Shown here in pieces: positions 19,700-28,546 of a stretch of DNA of 64,000 nucleotides; the stretch's first letter is position 1, and each line of letters begins with the position of its first letter. The notes under the pieces are model-generated. The model searched no databases. It was given only the letters and a program-made list of their open reading frames with translations, and had not been told where the DNA came from. This DNA is from Arthrobacter sp. 260 (GTDB taxonomy: Bacteria > Actinomycetota > Actinomycetes > Actinomycetales > Micrococcaceae), in contig NZ_JABFOE010000001.1 in assembly GCF_013116745.1 (NCBI RefSeq), positions 434,001 to 498,000 on the forward strand, given 5' to 3'. A program made the position numbers and the translations under genes.

Positions 19700-19705
19700 T
19701 AGGAT
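19700..19705 (+). promoter_or_regulatory. -10 box of leaderless DUF3039 gene
   Basis: TAGGAT is followed by GGACGC (6 nt) and the ATG at 19712. Confidence 0.5.
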
Positions 19706-19711
19706 GGACGC

Positions 19712-20026
19712 ATGAGTACGCCTGCAGACCCTTTTGACAATGATCCCGGCAACGACCCCCGCACTGATCCCCAGCGTTCAGGCTCCACCGCCACGCTGGA
19801 GCGCGAGGAGCTCCGCGAAGAGCTGGAGCCAGGCGATCGCGAACGCCTCGCCCACTACGTCCGCAAAGAGAAGATCATGGAGTCCGCTCTGTCGGGCGAA
19901 CCAGTGATCGCCCTGTGCGGCAAGGTGTGGACGCCGGGCCGCGACCCGCAGAAGTTCCCGGTCTGCCCGGAGTGCAAGGACATCTACAACGGAATGCGCC
20001 CTGGCAAGGACGACAAGGACAAATAG
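19712..20026 (+). CDS. DUF3039 family protein
   Basis: The 104-residue acidic protein has a disordered N-terminus, the central HYVRKEKIMESALSGEPVIALCGKVW and a C-terminal FPVCPECKDIYNG. The single upstream Cys with CxxC could hold a metal with nearby histidine. This is a strongly conserved actinobacterial family of unknown function, frequently next to an SF2 helicase; here an MFS gene lies between the two. A terminator hairpin follows within 16 bp. Confidence 0.88.
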   Translation: MSTPADPFDNDPGNDPRTDPQRSGSTATLEREELREELEPGDRERLAHYVRKEKIMESALSGEPVIALCGKVWTPGRDPQKFPVCPECKDIYNGMRPGKDDKDK

Positions 20027-20041
20027 CACCACCTCATGGGA

Positions 20042-20075
20042 GCGGTCCCCGGATTTGAACTCGTCCCGGGACCGC
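20042..20075 (+). terminator. terminator after the DUF3039 gene
   Basis: GCGGTCCC (20042-20049) and GGGACCGC (20068-20075) form a perfect 8-bp stem with two further GG/CC pairs inside. It begins 15 nt after the DUF3039 stop codon. Confidence 0.7.
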
Positions 20076-20127
20076 GGTGGTCCGCGTGCGCGCCTGCCCG
20101 CCGTCGTCGTAGGTTGACTAAGGATTC

Positions 20128-21576
20128 ATGACAGATCACCCCGCCCGCCCCGTCACGGGCTCCGAAGCCGAAGGCGAGGCAGCGAACCTTCGCCCGCTGA
20201 CCATCGGGATCATCGCCATCATCACCTGTGCCGCCTTCGAGGCGATGGCGGTGACGACGGCGATGCCTGCGGTGGTCGCGGACCTCGATGGAGTCTCCGG
20301 GTACGGCCTGGCCTTTTCGATGTACCTTACGGCGTCGCTGCTGGGCACGGTGATTGCCGGTACCTGGTGTGACCGGGTGGGTGCACGTCCAGCACTCGCC
20401 GTGGGCATGTTCGGCATGATCGCAGGGCTGCTGGTCTCGGGTGCTGCCGGTGAGTTCTGGATGGTCACCGCTGGTCGGGCCGTCTCGGGCCTGGGCGGTG
20501 GCTTTATGGTGGTGGCTGTCTACGTGATTATCGGGGGAGCCTATCCCCAGCACCGCCAACCGGTGATCTTCGGTTGGCTGTCCGCAGCCTGGGTGCTGCC
20601 CTCGCTGATCGGGCCGGCGGTGGCCGGTTACCTGGCGGCAGAAGCCAGCTGGCGCCTGGTCTTTCTCGGGGTGGCACCGATCGTCCTCGCCGCCTTCGCC
20701 CTGGTCTGGCCGAAAACCGCTGCCCTCGTACCACCCGAGCCCGGCGCCGGGAACCGGCACGACGGACGACGACGCGCCCTTACCGGGTTGGGGCTTGCCG
20801 GGGGAGTCCTGGCAGCCCAGTTTGCTGTCAACCGTCTCGCGGCGCAGGAAATGGCCGATGCCGCTGGGGCAGCTCTCCTGGTGGCGCTCGCCGTCGCTGG
20901 CGTGATCGTTGCTGCGGTGACCTTACCCCGGCTCCTGCCGAAAGGGACAGTGCGCCTGGCTCCCGGGCTGCCCAGCATTATTGCAACCCGCGGACTGGTG
21001 ACGGCCGCGTTCTTCGGTGCTGAGGCATTCCTGCCGCTGATGCTGGTCACCTCCCGGGGGATGGATGAGGCGACCGCCGGGCTGAGCCTTAGCGCCGGTG
21101 CGCTGGGCTGGAGCGCCGGGGCTTTTGTGCAGGCACGGGTCACGTTCCGCAGGCAATGGTTGCTGGTGATCGGGGCGTCGGTGCTTTCGATGAGCATCGG
21201 TCTGCTGGCGCTCACCTCGGACCCGGTAGTGCCTTTCTGGGTCCTGGTGCTGGTGTGGACGCTGGCTGGCTTTGCGATGGGAATGACCCTGTCGAGCACC
21301 TCGGTGCTGGTGCTGAAGCTCTCACCCGCGCAGGAGCGGGGGAAGAACTCGTCGTCGCTGCAGCTCAGCGACCAGCTTGGCGGGGTGGTGGGAACCACTA
21401 TCGCCGGCGGGCTTTTCGCCCTACTGCGTGACCCGTCCGACCCAGGACAGGTGGGCGTGTTTGTTGCGATTTGGCTGGCTCTGTGCCTCTTCGCGGTTGC
21501 CGGTATAGTTGCCGGTTTGAGGGGGGCACTGGGGTCCACCGATGAACCAAGCGCACCCGCACCCAGACACCCGTAG
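20128..21576 (+). CDS. MFS transporter (multidrug-efflux-like)
   Basis: The 482-residue protein has at least twelve hydrophobic helices. It opens RPLTIGIIAIITCAAFEAMAVTTAMP and has the inter-helix motif-A-like GTWCDRVGARPAL after helix 2, plus a PAERGKNSS-like loop (SPAQERGKNSS) late. It best fits drug:H+ antiporters, but the substrate is unknown. Its placement between DUF3039 and the helicase, which are often direct neighbours in related genomes, suggests insertion here; this is inference. Confidence 0.9.
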   Translation: MTDHPARPVTGSEAEGEAANLRPLTIGIIAIITCAAFEAMAVTTAMPAVVADLDGVSGYGLAFSMYLTASLLGTVIAGTWCDRVGARPALAVGMFGMIAGLLVSGAAGEFWMVTAGRAVSGLGGGFMVVAVYVIIGGAYPQHRQPVIFGWLSAAWVLPSLIGPAVAGYLAAEASWRLVFLGVAPIVLAAFALVWPKTAALVPPEPGAGNRHDGRRRALTGLGLAGGVLAAQFAVNRLAAQEMADAAGAALLVALAVAGVIVAAVTLPRLLPKGTVRLAPGLPSIIATRGLVTAAFFGAEAFLPLMLVTSRGMDEATAGLSLSAGALGWSAGAFVQARVTFRRQWLLVIGASVLSMSIGLLALTSDPVVPFWVLVLVWTLAGFAMGMTLSSTSVLVLKLSPAQERGKNSSSLQLSDQLGGVVGTTIAGGLFALLRDPSDPGQVGVFVAIWLALCLFAVAGIVAGLRGALGSTDEPSAPAPRHP

Positions 21577-21600
21577 GCATGGAAAGGTCTCTTCTTAAGC

Positions 21601-23394
21601 GTGAGTAATAACATGCTCTTTGGCGTTGCCCCTGCCACAGGTGCGTCGCTGCCGCCGGCCTACCCGGAACGGGCAGCGTGGGGCACCGCCCCCAAGCTGC
21701 GCCAGTGGCAGGAACAGGCACTCGCTAAATACTTCAGTACCGGCCCCCAGGACTTTCTCGCTGTAGCCACCCCGGGCGCGGGTAAAACCACCTTCGCACT
21801 GCGGGTCGCCACCGAGCTGGTGGAGCGCGGCACTATCAACCGGATCACCATCGTCGCGCCGACGGACCACCTGAAGCGGCAGTGGGCTGATGCCGCCGCG
21901 AGGATCGGCCTGGCCATTGATCCCAACTTCCGGAATGCCGACGGCCGCCACGGCCAGGGCTTCATCGGGGTGGCGGTGACCTACGCGCAGGTGGCCAGCA
22001 AACCGATGCTTCACCGCGCCAAGACCGAGGCCGCACGGACCCTCGTCATCCTCGACGAAATTCACCACGGCGGCGACGCCCTCTCCTGGGGTGACGGTAT
22101 CCGTGAAGCGTTTGAGCCGGCGACCCGGCGCCTGGCGCTGACCGGTACCCCGTTCCGTTCGGACACCGCCGCTATTCCGTTCGTTGAATACGCAGCGGAT
22201 GCCGACGGCATCCGGCGTTCGAAGTCCGACTACACCTACGGGTACGGCGAGGCCCTCCGGGACCACGTGGTGCGTCCCGTGATTTTCATGGCCTACTCGG
22301 GGCAGATGCGCTGGCGTACCAGCGCCGGTGAGGAGATGGCTGCCTCGCTGGGTGAGGCGGCTGTCACCAAGGACATCACCGCGCACGCCTGGCGAACCGC
22401 GCTGAACCCGACCGGTGAGTGGATCCCTGCGGTCCTCGCGGCCGCCGACAAGCGACTCTCCGAGGTGCGCCGGACGGTGGCCGACGCTGGCGGGATGGTG
22501 ATTGCGACCGACCACGACGACGCCCGCGCCTACGCCGGTCTCCTGAAGAGAATCACCGGTGAGTCCCCGGTGGTGATTCTCTCGGATGATGCAAAGGCCT
22601 CCGAGAAGATCGAAGAGTACTCGGCCGGCGAGCAGCGCTGGATGGTGGCCGTCCGGATGGTGTCCGAAGGTGTCGACGTGCCGCGGCTCGCCGTCGGCGT
22701 CTACGCGACGTCCACGGCAACGCCCCTGTTTTTTGCCCAGGCGGTAGGACGCTTCGTGCGTGCGCGACGCCGGGGGGAAACCGCATCGGTCTTCCTGCCC
22801 TCGGTTCCCAACCTGATGATCCTCGCCAACCAGCTGGAGCTGGAGCGGGACCACGCCCTGGATCGGCCAGCGACCGACGAGGACGGGTTTGCCCCCGAGG
22901 AAGCGCTGATGGAGGAGGCGAACCGTTCCGAGAAGGCCTCCGACGAACTGACCAAGCAGAAGTTCGAGGCGCTCGAGTCGCAGGCGTCCTTCGATCGGGT
23001 GCTGTTCGACGGCGGCGAGTTCGGCACCGGCGGGGAGATGGGGAGCGAGGACGAACAGGACTTCCTGGGCATTCCCGGGCTGCTCGACGCCGATCAGGTG
23101 GGAGTGCTGCTGCGGCAGCGCCAGCAAGAGCAGCAGACCCGGCGTGGACGCAAGGGGGGAGCCGTTGCGCCAGCGCCGGAGCCGCTGGTCGTGGATCACC
23201 GGATGTTGACCGAACTGCGCGGCGAGCTCGCGAAGAACGTCTCGGCGTGGTCCGCGCGGTCCGGAATGCCGCACGGCGTGGTGCACACCGAACTGCGGAA
23301 GGCTTGCGGCGGCCCCGCCGTTGCCCAGGCCAATGAGGATCAGCTGCAGCGACGGTTGAAGAAGCTGCAGGACTGGTTCATCGGCCGGAAGTAG
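21601..23394 (+). CDS. superfamily II DEAD/DEAH-type helicase
   Basis: The 597-residue protein has Walker A ATPGAGKTTFA (about residue 56), LVILDEIHHGGD as the Walker B/DEIH box, LALTGTPFRSD as motif III, MVSEGVDVPRL as motif V and QAVGRFVRARR as motif VI. The C-terminal third is acidic and helical and has no recognised domain. Relatives are annotated as ResIII/DEAD helicases in Micrococcaceae; the substrate is unknown. The start is GTG 21601; ATG 21613 (MLFGVAP) is an alternative. Confidence 0.92.
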   Translation: MSNNMLFGVAPATGASLPPAYPERAAWGTAPKLRQWQEQALAKYFSTGPQDFLAVATPGAGKTTFALRVATELVERGTINRITIVAPTDHLKRQWADAAARIGLAIDPNFRNADGRHGQGFIGVAVTYAQVASKPMLHRAKTEAARTLVILDEIHHGGDALSWGDGIREAFEPATRRLALTGTPFRSDTAAIPFVEYAADADGIRRSKSDYTYGYGEALRDHVVRPVIFMAYSGQMRWRTSAGEEMAASLGEAAVTKDITAHAWRTALNPTGEWIPAVLAAADKRLSEVRRTVADAGGMVIATDHDDARAYAGLLKRITGESPVVILSDDAKASEKIEEYSAGEQRWMVAVRMVSEGVDVPRLAVGVYATSTATPLFFAQAVGRFVRARRRGETASVFLPSVPNLMILANQLELERDHALDRPATDEDGFAPEEALMEEANRSEKASDELTKQKFEALESQASFDRVLFDGGEFGTGGEMGSEDEQDFLGIPGLLDADQVGVLLRQRQQEQQTRRGRKGGAVAPAPEPLVVDHRMLTELRGELAKNVSAWSARSGMPHGVVHTELRKACGGPAVAQANEDQLQRRLKKLQDWFIGRK

Positions 23395-23429
23395 GGCAGA
23401 CTGTTCCGCCGCGTGACCGGGCCGGGGAG

Positions 23430-24329
23430 CTAGTCGACCGAGACTACTGGCACGCCCAGATAGTTGGCCGCCCCATCACTGAAGTTCAGTTGCGCGTGGG
23501 AGCCACCGCCCCTGGCATAGACGTACAGTGATGCGGTCACCCGGAGATAGGCCTGGTCCGCACCGAGCAGTTGCGCGTAGTACATGGTCCGCCAGCCATC
23601 AAATCGATCATTGATATTGATGTTGTCGTCCGAAATGCTCAGCACGTTTGTTGTTGCCGACGCTTTGTAGTTGTATTGGTAGCCAATTGTCGTCAGATCG
23701 ATCTTGACTTTCGCTTCCTTGGAATCCCAGAACCCGTCATCAGCCTTCACAATATGGAATCCGTTGAAGGGGACGTAGACGGTGTGGGAGTAGTTGCGGT
23801 TTTGCGGTGCCTGGTAGGTGAACCACCAGTCCATGTAGACGGTGAACGAGCCGGCCCCCGTACCGAACAGGCCGGATCCCGCGCCGCTGGCAAAGGTTGA
23901 GGCGTCAATGTTCCCCGGGTTGTACCCCTGCCAGTACACCGCCCCGTTCGATCCGTGCAGCGTTCCGTAGTAGGGATAGACCCAGCCGACGGCGCTCGGC
24001 TCAGCGGCGAGGCTGCCCCGCACGAGTCCCGGATGGGCTGCGGCAGCGATTTCCGGGGCTACCTCGTAGCCTGACATCTTCTCGACAATTGACTCGGTGT
24101 CCTTGGCCGTGTCGGCTGCGAGGTCCTGGTGGGTCTTGTCCTGCGCCGCGAGGGCCTTGGAAAGCTCGTCCGGCAATTCCTTCTGCAACTGGCTCAGCCG
24201 GGCGGCGCCGCTCTTCTCCAGCTGTTCCAGCTGGTTGGCCTCCGCCTTCTGCAGGTCGACCACCTCTTCCCGCCGTTCGGCGACGAGTTGCTCGAGTACC
24301 TGGTCCACCTCAGTGGTAATCCGTGTCAT
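23430..24329 (-). CDS. coiled-coil protein with C-terminal beta-rich domain, unknown
   Basis: The 299-residue product starts MTRITTEVDQVLEQL. Residues 1 to about 85 are charged and Gln/Leu/Lys-rich with heptad spacing, i.e. a coiled coil. After a short Ala-rich hinge, residues 110-299 are rich in Tyr, Trp, Gly, Asn and Ser (for example VGWVYPYYGTLHGSNGAVYW), typical of a beta-sandwich. There is no signal peptide or membrane helix. ATG 24329 is preferred because GAGG lies nine bases upstream; codons at 24338 and 24344 are also in frame. It is divergent from the metalloprotease gene. I do not recognise the family. Confidence 0.75.
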   Translation of the reverse strand: MTRITTEVDQVLEQLVAERREEVVDLQKAEANQLEQLEKSGAARLSQLQKELPDELSKALAAQDKTHQDLAADTAKDTESIVEKMSGYEVAPEIAAAAHPGLVRGSLAAEPSAVGWVYPYYGTLHGSNGAVYWQGYNPGNIDASTFASGAGSGLFGTGAGSFTVYMDWWFTYQAPQNRNYSHTVYVPFNGFHIVKADDGFWDSKEAKVKIDLTTIGYQYNYKASATTNVLSISDDNININDRFDGWRTMYYAQLLGADQAYLRVTASLYVYARGGGSHAQLNFSDGAANYLGVPVVSVD

Positions 24330-24403
24330 GGTGTTCATCCTCAATCATTGGTTGAAGGTCAGTTATTGGGTATTGCAGTGGAAATTAAAACTGTACAAAG
24401 AGA

Positions 24404-24476
24404 CCGTTATCCGAGTGTTATTTATTCGCACCGTATTTCAAGAAGGGGGAACAAATAAATAACACCCGAGTAACGC
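24404..24476. repeat. long imperfect inverted repeat between divergent genes
   Basis: The 23-bp arms 24404-24426 and 24454-24476 match at 19 positions; the inner 12 bp (GTGTTATTTATT against AATAAATAACAC) are perfect. The spacer is 27 bp. The region is AT-rich compared with its surroundings. It sits in the 215-bp intergenic space of the coiled-coil and metalloprotease genes, so it may be a shared operator, a transcript hairpin or the scar of an inserted element. Confidence 0.65.
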
Positions 24477-24544
24477 GAGGAATGGTGTGATCGAATTCGG
24501 CTGGACCAACGTCCAGGCGACCAACGGCCCCCAAGGAGCACGAC

Positions 24545-25573
24545 ATGTCAGAGGACCAACCGCGACCGCACTGCAATCCCAAGCCCCGCATCCCGATTGC
24601 CCTACCCGCTGGCATTTCGGACCCGCGGATGCGGCTCATCGTGTTGCTGAGGACCAAATGGGTCAACGGCACGGTGCTGCACTATCACTTCCTGGGTGGC
24701 CCTGCCGCCCAGCAGCAGGCGGTCCGGAGTGCCTTCGCCGAGTGGAAAGCGCTCGGGATCGGCCTGGAGTTCGCTGAGGTGGGCGACCCTGGTGAGGCGG
24801 AGATCCGGATCAACTTCGACCAGGGCGACGGGTCCTGGTCCTACCTCGGAAAGGATGTTCTGGGCATCGGGGCCAACGAGCCCACCATGAACTTCGGCTG
24901 GGACCTCACCACTGACTACGGCAGGACCACGGCCCTGCACGAGATTGGGCATACCCTGGGCCTGCCGCATGAACACCAGAACCCCTTCGCGGGGATTGTG
25001 TGGAACGAACAGAAGGTCTATGAGTACTTCACCGGGGCACCCAACAGGTGGACCCGGGAGCAGACCTTCCACAATGTCCTCCGGAAGATCAATACCCACG
25101 AAGTCGAGGGGTCCAACTGGGACCCTGACTCGGTGATGGAGTACTGGTTCCCCGCGGGGCTGATTACCGAGCCCGCGGAGTTCAGTAACGGGTTGACACC
25201 CCCCGGTGGGCTCTCGGCGGTGGACCAGGAGTGGGCGCGGAGAAGCTATCCCGGGCTCACCGGGTCCACCCCAGCGCTCACGCCATTCGAATCCGTGTCG
25301 TTGTCACTCGCCCCCGGGGCACAGGCCGACTTCGTGATCGACCCGCCGTCGTCCCGTTCCTACCAACTCGGTACCTTCGGCACGGCGGATACAGTGCTCG
25401 TGTTGTTCGAGGAGATCGACGGTGAGCCACGGTTCCTCGCCGGCGACGATGACAGTGGGGAGGACCGCAATGCGCTGTTCAGCGCGAGACTGATCCAGGG
25501 CAGGAGATATGTGCTCAGGGTCCGGCTGTACTGGGCAGGACAGTCGGGTCAGACAGCCGTCATGTACTGGTAA
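24545..25573 (+). CDS. astacin-like zinc metalloprotease with PPC-like C-terminal domain
   Basis: The 342-residue protein has the metzincin zinc site HEIGHTLGLPH (residues 132-142) followed by EHQNP, and the Met-turn SVMEYW (Met 198) whose tyrosine could be the astacin-type fifth ligand. Residues 245-342 resemble a pre-peptidase C-terminal (PPC) beta domain (QLGTFGTADTVLVLF, GDDDSGEDRNALFSARL). There is no signal peptide and no propeptide, unusual for a secreted-type protease. AAGGAG is seven bases before the ATG. The divergent partner encodes the coiled-coil protein. Confidence 0.88.
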   Translation: MSEDQPRPHCNPKPRIPIALPAGISDPRMRLIVLLRTKWVNGTVLHYHFLGGPAAQQQAVRSAFAEWKALGIGLEFAEVGDPGEAEIRINFDQGDGSWSYLGKDVLGIGANEPTMNFGWDLTTDYGRTTALHEIGHTLGLPHEHQNPFAGIVWNEQKVYEYFTGAPNRWTREQTFHNVLRKINTHEVEGSNWDPDSVMEYWFPAGLITEPAEFSNGLTPPGGLSAVDQEWARRSYPGLTGSTPALTPFESVSLSLAPGAQADFVIDPPSSRSYQLGTFGTADTVLVLFEEIDGEPRFLAGDDDSGEDRNALFSARLIQGRRYVLRVRLYWAGQSGQTAVMYW

Positions 25574-25580
25574 GCGAGGC

Positions 25581-26204
25581 CTAGTCCACCAGTTCGACGC
25601 CGGCGTCCTCAAGTTCCTCGAGGGCGGTCTCGACGCCGTCGGGATGGACTCCCCGGGTGTAGCGCAGCAGCACCGCTGTGCTGTAGCCGGCCGCAACGGC
25701 GTCCAGCGCCGTTGCCCTGACACAGAAATCAGTGGCAAGGCCCACTACGGCGACTTCGTCGACCTCGCGTTCACGAAGCCAGTCGTCGAGCGTGACGGGT
25801 TCGTCAGGCGTCAGATCGTCGAGGGCGCCGAGCTTCTGCTCTCCGGTCGGCACTTCGTCCTCCGGGGCAAGGACCCCTTCGAAACCCGAATAGGCCGCCT
25901 CGAACTGTCCCTTCCGGAACACTGCCTCAACGTTCTCGGTGTCCAGTTCCGGGTGAAACTGGGACCCCTTGGTGTCAGCGACGCAGTGCACCGGCCAGGA
26001 GTGACGGTAGTCGGGGGTGTCCGAGAAGTGCGCTCCAGGATCGATATGCCAGTCCTGGGTGGCGACGATGTAGTCGAACTCCCCACCTTCAGCGTCGATG
26101 AAGTCGCTCAGGCGTGCAGCGACGTCGGCGCCTCCGTCGACTGCTAGGGAGCCTCCCTCACAGAAATCATTCTGGACGTCGACAATAATCAGGGCTCGGG
26201 TCAT
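25581..26204 (-). CDS. pncA: nicotinamidase
   Basis: The 207-residue isochorismatase-fold hydrolase converts nicotinamide to nicotinate. Catalytic Asp is in LIIVDVQNDFCEGGSL (residue 9), the metal site is in QDWHIDPGAHF, the lysine follows in FRKGQ, and the nucleophile cysteine is in GLATDFCVRATA. Its start overlaps the pncB stop in an ATGA (26201-26204), so pncB-pncA form one NAD-salvage operon. Confidence 0.95.
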   Translation of the reverse strand: MTRALIIVDVQNDFCEGGSLAVDGGADVAARLSDFIDAEGGEFDYIVATQDWHIDPGAHFSDTPDYRHSWPVHCVADTKGSQFHPELDTENVEAVFRKGQFEAAYSGFEGVLAPEDEVPTGEQKLGALDDLTPDEPVTLDDWLREREVDEVAVVGLATDFCVRATALDAVAAGYSTAVLLRYTRGVHPDGVETALEELEDAGVELVD

Positions 26205-27544
26205 GGCTCCTCCTCATACTCAGTGGGAATGGCAGGTTCTCCGCGTTGCAGCCGCATGACGGAACCGGGCAACTCGGTCATTGACGCGCTGTGGTGGGCC
26301 ACGGCCCGCCGGACACCCTCTGTGCCGGTCCAGCCGGGCAGGATCTCGCCGTTGCTGACGAACTGCTGCAGCAAAGGGCGGTCGTTGCCGTCGTCGTGGG
26401 GGGATCGGCCGATGCCCACCACCTCGGCGGTGGCGGTGCCCGCGTCGTCCAGCCGACGGAGGGCGTACTTGCGCCCACCCCGTGAGGCCTTGTTCAGCGC
26501 GGACTTGGCGACCGAGACGAACTCGCCGTCGTCGTCGGTCCTGCTTACCAGCTTGTAAACGAGACCCGCCGTGGGAGCTCCCGACCCGGTGACCAGTGAA
26601 GTGCCGACGCCGTAGGAATCCACCGGTGCAGAGGCAAGCGACGCGATCGCGAACTCGTCGAGGTCGGAGGTCACGACGATGCGCGTGGTGTGGTTGCCCA
26701 GGTCGTCCAGGAGCTGGCGGACCCAGCGGGCCTGGGCCACCAGGTCGCCGGAGTCGAGCCGGACCGCACCCAGCGCCGGACCGGCCACCTCGACCGCCGT
26801 CCGGACACCCCGTTCGACGTCGTAGGTATCGACGAGCAGCGAGGTGCCGGCGCCGAGCGCGGCCACCTGCGCTGTGAAGGCGTCCCGCTCGGAGTCGTGA
26901 AGCAGGGTGAAGGAGTGGGCGGCGGTACCGACCGTCTGCACGCCGTACCGCCGGCCCGCCTCAAGGTTGGAGGTGCTGGCGAAGCCGCCGATTACCGCGG
27001 CCCGCGCGGCCGCCACCGCAGCCTCTTCCTGGGTGCGGCGCGATCCCATCTCGATGCAGGGCCGCTGGCCGGCTGCGCCAGTCATCCGGGACGCGGCAGA
27101 GGCGATCGCACTGTCGTGGTTGAGGATGGACAGCACCAGGGTTTCCAGGATGCAGGCTTCGGCGAAAGTGCCCTCGACAATCAGGATGGGGGAGTGGGGG
27201 AAGTAGGCTTCGCCCTCGGCGTATCCCCAGATGTTTCCGCTGAAACGGAAGTTGGCCAGCCAGTCCAGCGTCATGCTGTCCACAACTGACGCTGAGGACA
27301 GGTGGTCGAGCTGCTCCGCACCGAAGCGGAAGTTCTCGAGGCTTTCAAGCAGCCGCCCGGTTCCGGCAACCACGCCGTAGCGCCGTCCTTCCGGGAGTCT
27401 GCGGGCAAAGGCCTCGAACACTGACTTCCGGTGGGCTGCCCCCGAGTGCAGGGCAGCCTGCAGCATGGTCAGCTCATAGTGGTCCGTATACAGGGCGGTG
27501 TTGGCCCGGGTGCTGATGACCGGGGCGGCGTCGGTGGGGCTCAC
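26201..27544 (-). CDS. pncB: nicotinate phosphoribosyltransferase
   Basis: The 447-residue enzyme makes nicotinate mononucleotide from nicotinate and PRPP. Family segments include LYTDHYELTMLQAALHSG near the N-terminus, EMGSRRTQEEAAVAAARAA, LVDTYDVERGV, and AVRLDSGDLVAQARWVRQLLD. The frame is open to a TTG at 27550, but the GTG at 27544 is exactly seven bases from a TAGAGT box and gives MSPTDAAPV. pncA is coupled downstream. Confidence 0.93.
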   Translation of the reverse strand: MSPTDAAPVISTRANTALYTDHYELTMLQAALHSGAAHRKSVFEAFARRLPEGRRYGVVAGTGRLLESLENFRFGAEQLDHLSSASVVDSMTLDWLANFRFSGNIWGYAEGEAYFPHSPILIVEGTFAEACILETLVLSILNHDSAIASAASRMTGAAGQRPCIEMGSRRTQEEAAVAAARAAVIGGFASTSNLEAGRRYGVQTVGTAAHSFTLLHDSERDAFTAQVAALGAGTSLLVDTYDVERGVRTAVEVAGPALGAVRLDSGDLVAQARWVRQLLDDLGNHTTRIVVTSDLDEFAIASLASAPVDSYGVGTSLVTGSGAPTAGLVYKLVSRTDDDGEFVSVAKSALNKASRGGRKYALRRLDDAGTATAEVVGIGRSPHDDGNDRPLLQQFVSNGEILPGWTGTEGVRRAVAHHSASMTELPGSVMRLQRGEPAIPTEYEEEP

Positions 27545-27551
27545 AAGCAAA

Positions 27552-27557
27552 ACTCTA
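27552..27557 (-). promoter_or_regulatory. -10 box of leaderless pncB-pncA operon
   Basis: TAGAGT on the minus strand, then TTTGCTT (7 nt) and the GTG start at 27544. I looked for an NrtR-type GTCA-N3-TGAC site here and did not find one. Confidence 0.5.
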
Positions 27558-27606
27558 GCCCCTCTGCACCCTCAGATACCCGGACTCTTCAGGTGGTGCC
27601 CGGTCC

Positions 27607-27612
27607 TACAAT
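27607..27612 (+). promoter_or_regulatory. -10 box of leaderless clpS
   Basis: TACAAT, close to the sigma-A consensus, is followed by GGTTCT (6 nt) and the ATG at 27619. Confidence 0.6.
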
Positions 27613-27618
27613 GGTTCT

Positions 27619-27921
27619 ATGACAGTTGGCACCGCTCCGGACACCGAACGCCTCGAGGAAACGGACCAGCTGACGGCCAGCGACATCCCCTGGGTGGTGA
27701 TCGTCTGGAACGATCCCGTGAACCTGATGAGCTACGTCAGCTACGTGTTCCAGACCTATTTCGGCTACAGCGAAGCCAAGGCGCACAAGCTCATGATGGA
27801 AGTCCATGAGGCGGGCAAGTCGGTGGTGGCTGGCGGAAGCCGTGAGGAAGCTGAACGAGACACGCTCGCCATGCATTCCTACGGGCTGTGGGCGACGTTC
27901 CAGAAGTCCGACGAACCCTAG
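27619..27921 (+). CDS. clpS: ATP-dependent protease adaptor ClpS
   Basis: The 100-residue adaptor delivers N-degron substrates to ClpAP/ClpCP. The N-end-binding surface is visible in VIVWNDPVNLMSYVSYVF and the HKLMMEVHEAGKSVVAGG helix. It heads the conserved clpS-DUF2017-murI block. The start is fixed by a TACAAT box six bases upstream. Confidence 0.95.
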   Translation: MTVGTAPDTERLEETDQLTASDIPWVVIVWNDPVNLMSYVSYVFQTYFGYSEAKAHKLMMEVHEAGKSVVAGGSREEAERDTLAMHSYGLWATFQKSDEP

Positions 27922-27985
27922 GGCCTGCCCCAGCTCACCCGAGCAACCACTATTTTCGATGTTGACTGTGCGTTAAGGAGATTTT

Positions 27986-28546
27986 TTGGCCAAGGCATTC
28001 AAGGCAACCCGCCGAGGGATCATCGGCACCCTGGACCCGGGGGAGCGGCAGCTGCTGCGCAAGCTGTTCGAGGACATCATTGAGCTGCTGGAGCCCGCCG
28101 AGCCCGCCGACGCGGATCCGCTCGCCGCGATGGTTGGGGTGGACAGCGTCGCCGTTGCCCCCTCCGACAGTGCTGTCCGGCGGCTGCTGCCGGATGCGGT
28201 CCGCAACGACGACGACGAGGCGCTCGAGTTCCGCCGGCTGACCGAACGGTCACTGCGGGAAGACAAGATCGGCACCCTGCGCGGCAGCGCGTTGCTGCTG
28301 GAATCCAGCCCGATGACCCTGAGCGCGGATCAGGCGCGGCTGATGGCGCGTGCCCTTAACGACGTGCGGCTGGTCCTCGCGGACCGGCTGAAGATTGAAT
28401 CCGACGAGGATGCCGCCCGCCTCCACGAGATTGACGATGTCGCCGACGCCGACGACGTCGAGACCTACCTGGCACTCGTCTACAACTTCGCTAGCTGGCT
28501 GCAGGAGTCACTGATCCAGGCCCTGTTTGGGCTCAAGGACAAGTGA
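27986..28546 (+). CDS. DUF2017 family protein
   Basis: The 186-residue helical protein begins MAKAFKATRRGIIGTLDPGERQLLRKL with a TTG start codon, five bases after a perfect AAGGAG. The family is restricted to actinobacteria and nearly always follows clpS, suggesting a role with the Clp system, but its function is unknown. It contains an acidic Asp-rich stretch (IDDVADADDVETY) near the C-terminus. Confidence 0.9.
   Translation: MAKAFKATRRGIIGTLDPGERQLLRKLFEDIIELLEPAEPADADPLAAMVGVDSVAVAPSDSAVRRLLPDAVRNDDDEALEFRRLTERSLREDKIGTLRGSALLLESSPMTLSADQARLMARALNDVRLVLADRLKIESDEDAARLHEIDDVADADDVETYLALVYNFASWLQESLIQALFGLKDK

Noticed and set aside
20041-20076. tRNA-like 3' end on the minus strand (GTTCAAATCC followed by CGCTCCCA)
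   Set aside because: The T-stem does not pair properly and no D or anticodon arm precedes it; the segment is better explained as the DUF3039 terminator.
21595-23286. 563-codon open frame on the minus strand antisense to the helicase gene
   Set aside because: It mirrors the GC-rich third-position pattern of the real gene, has a His/Gly/Arg-rich composition with no domain, and the plus-strand helicase has all its motifs.
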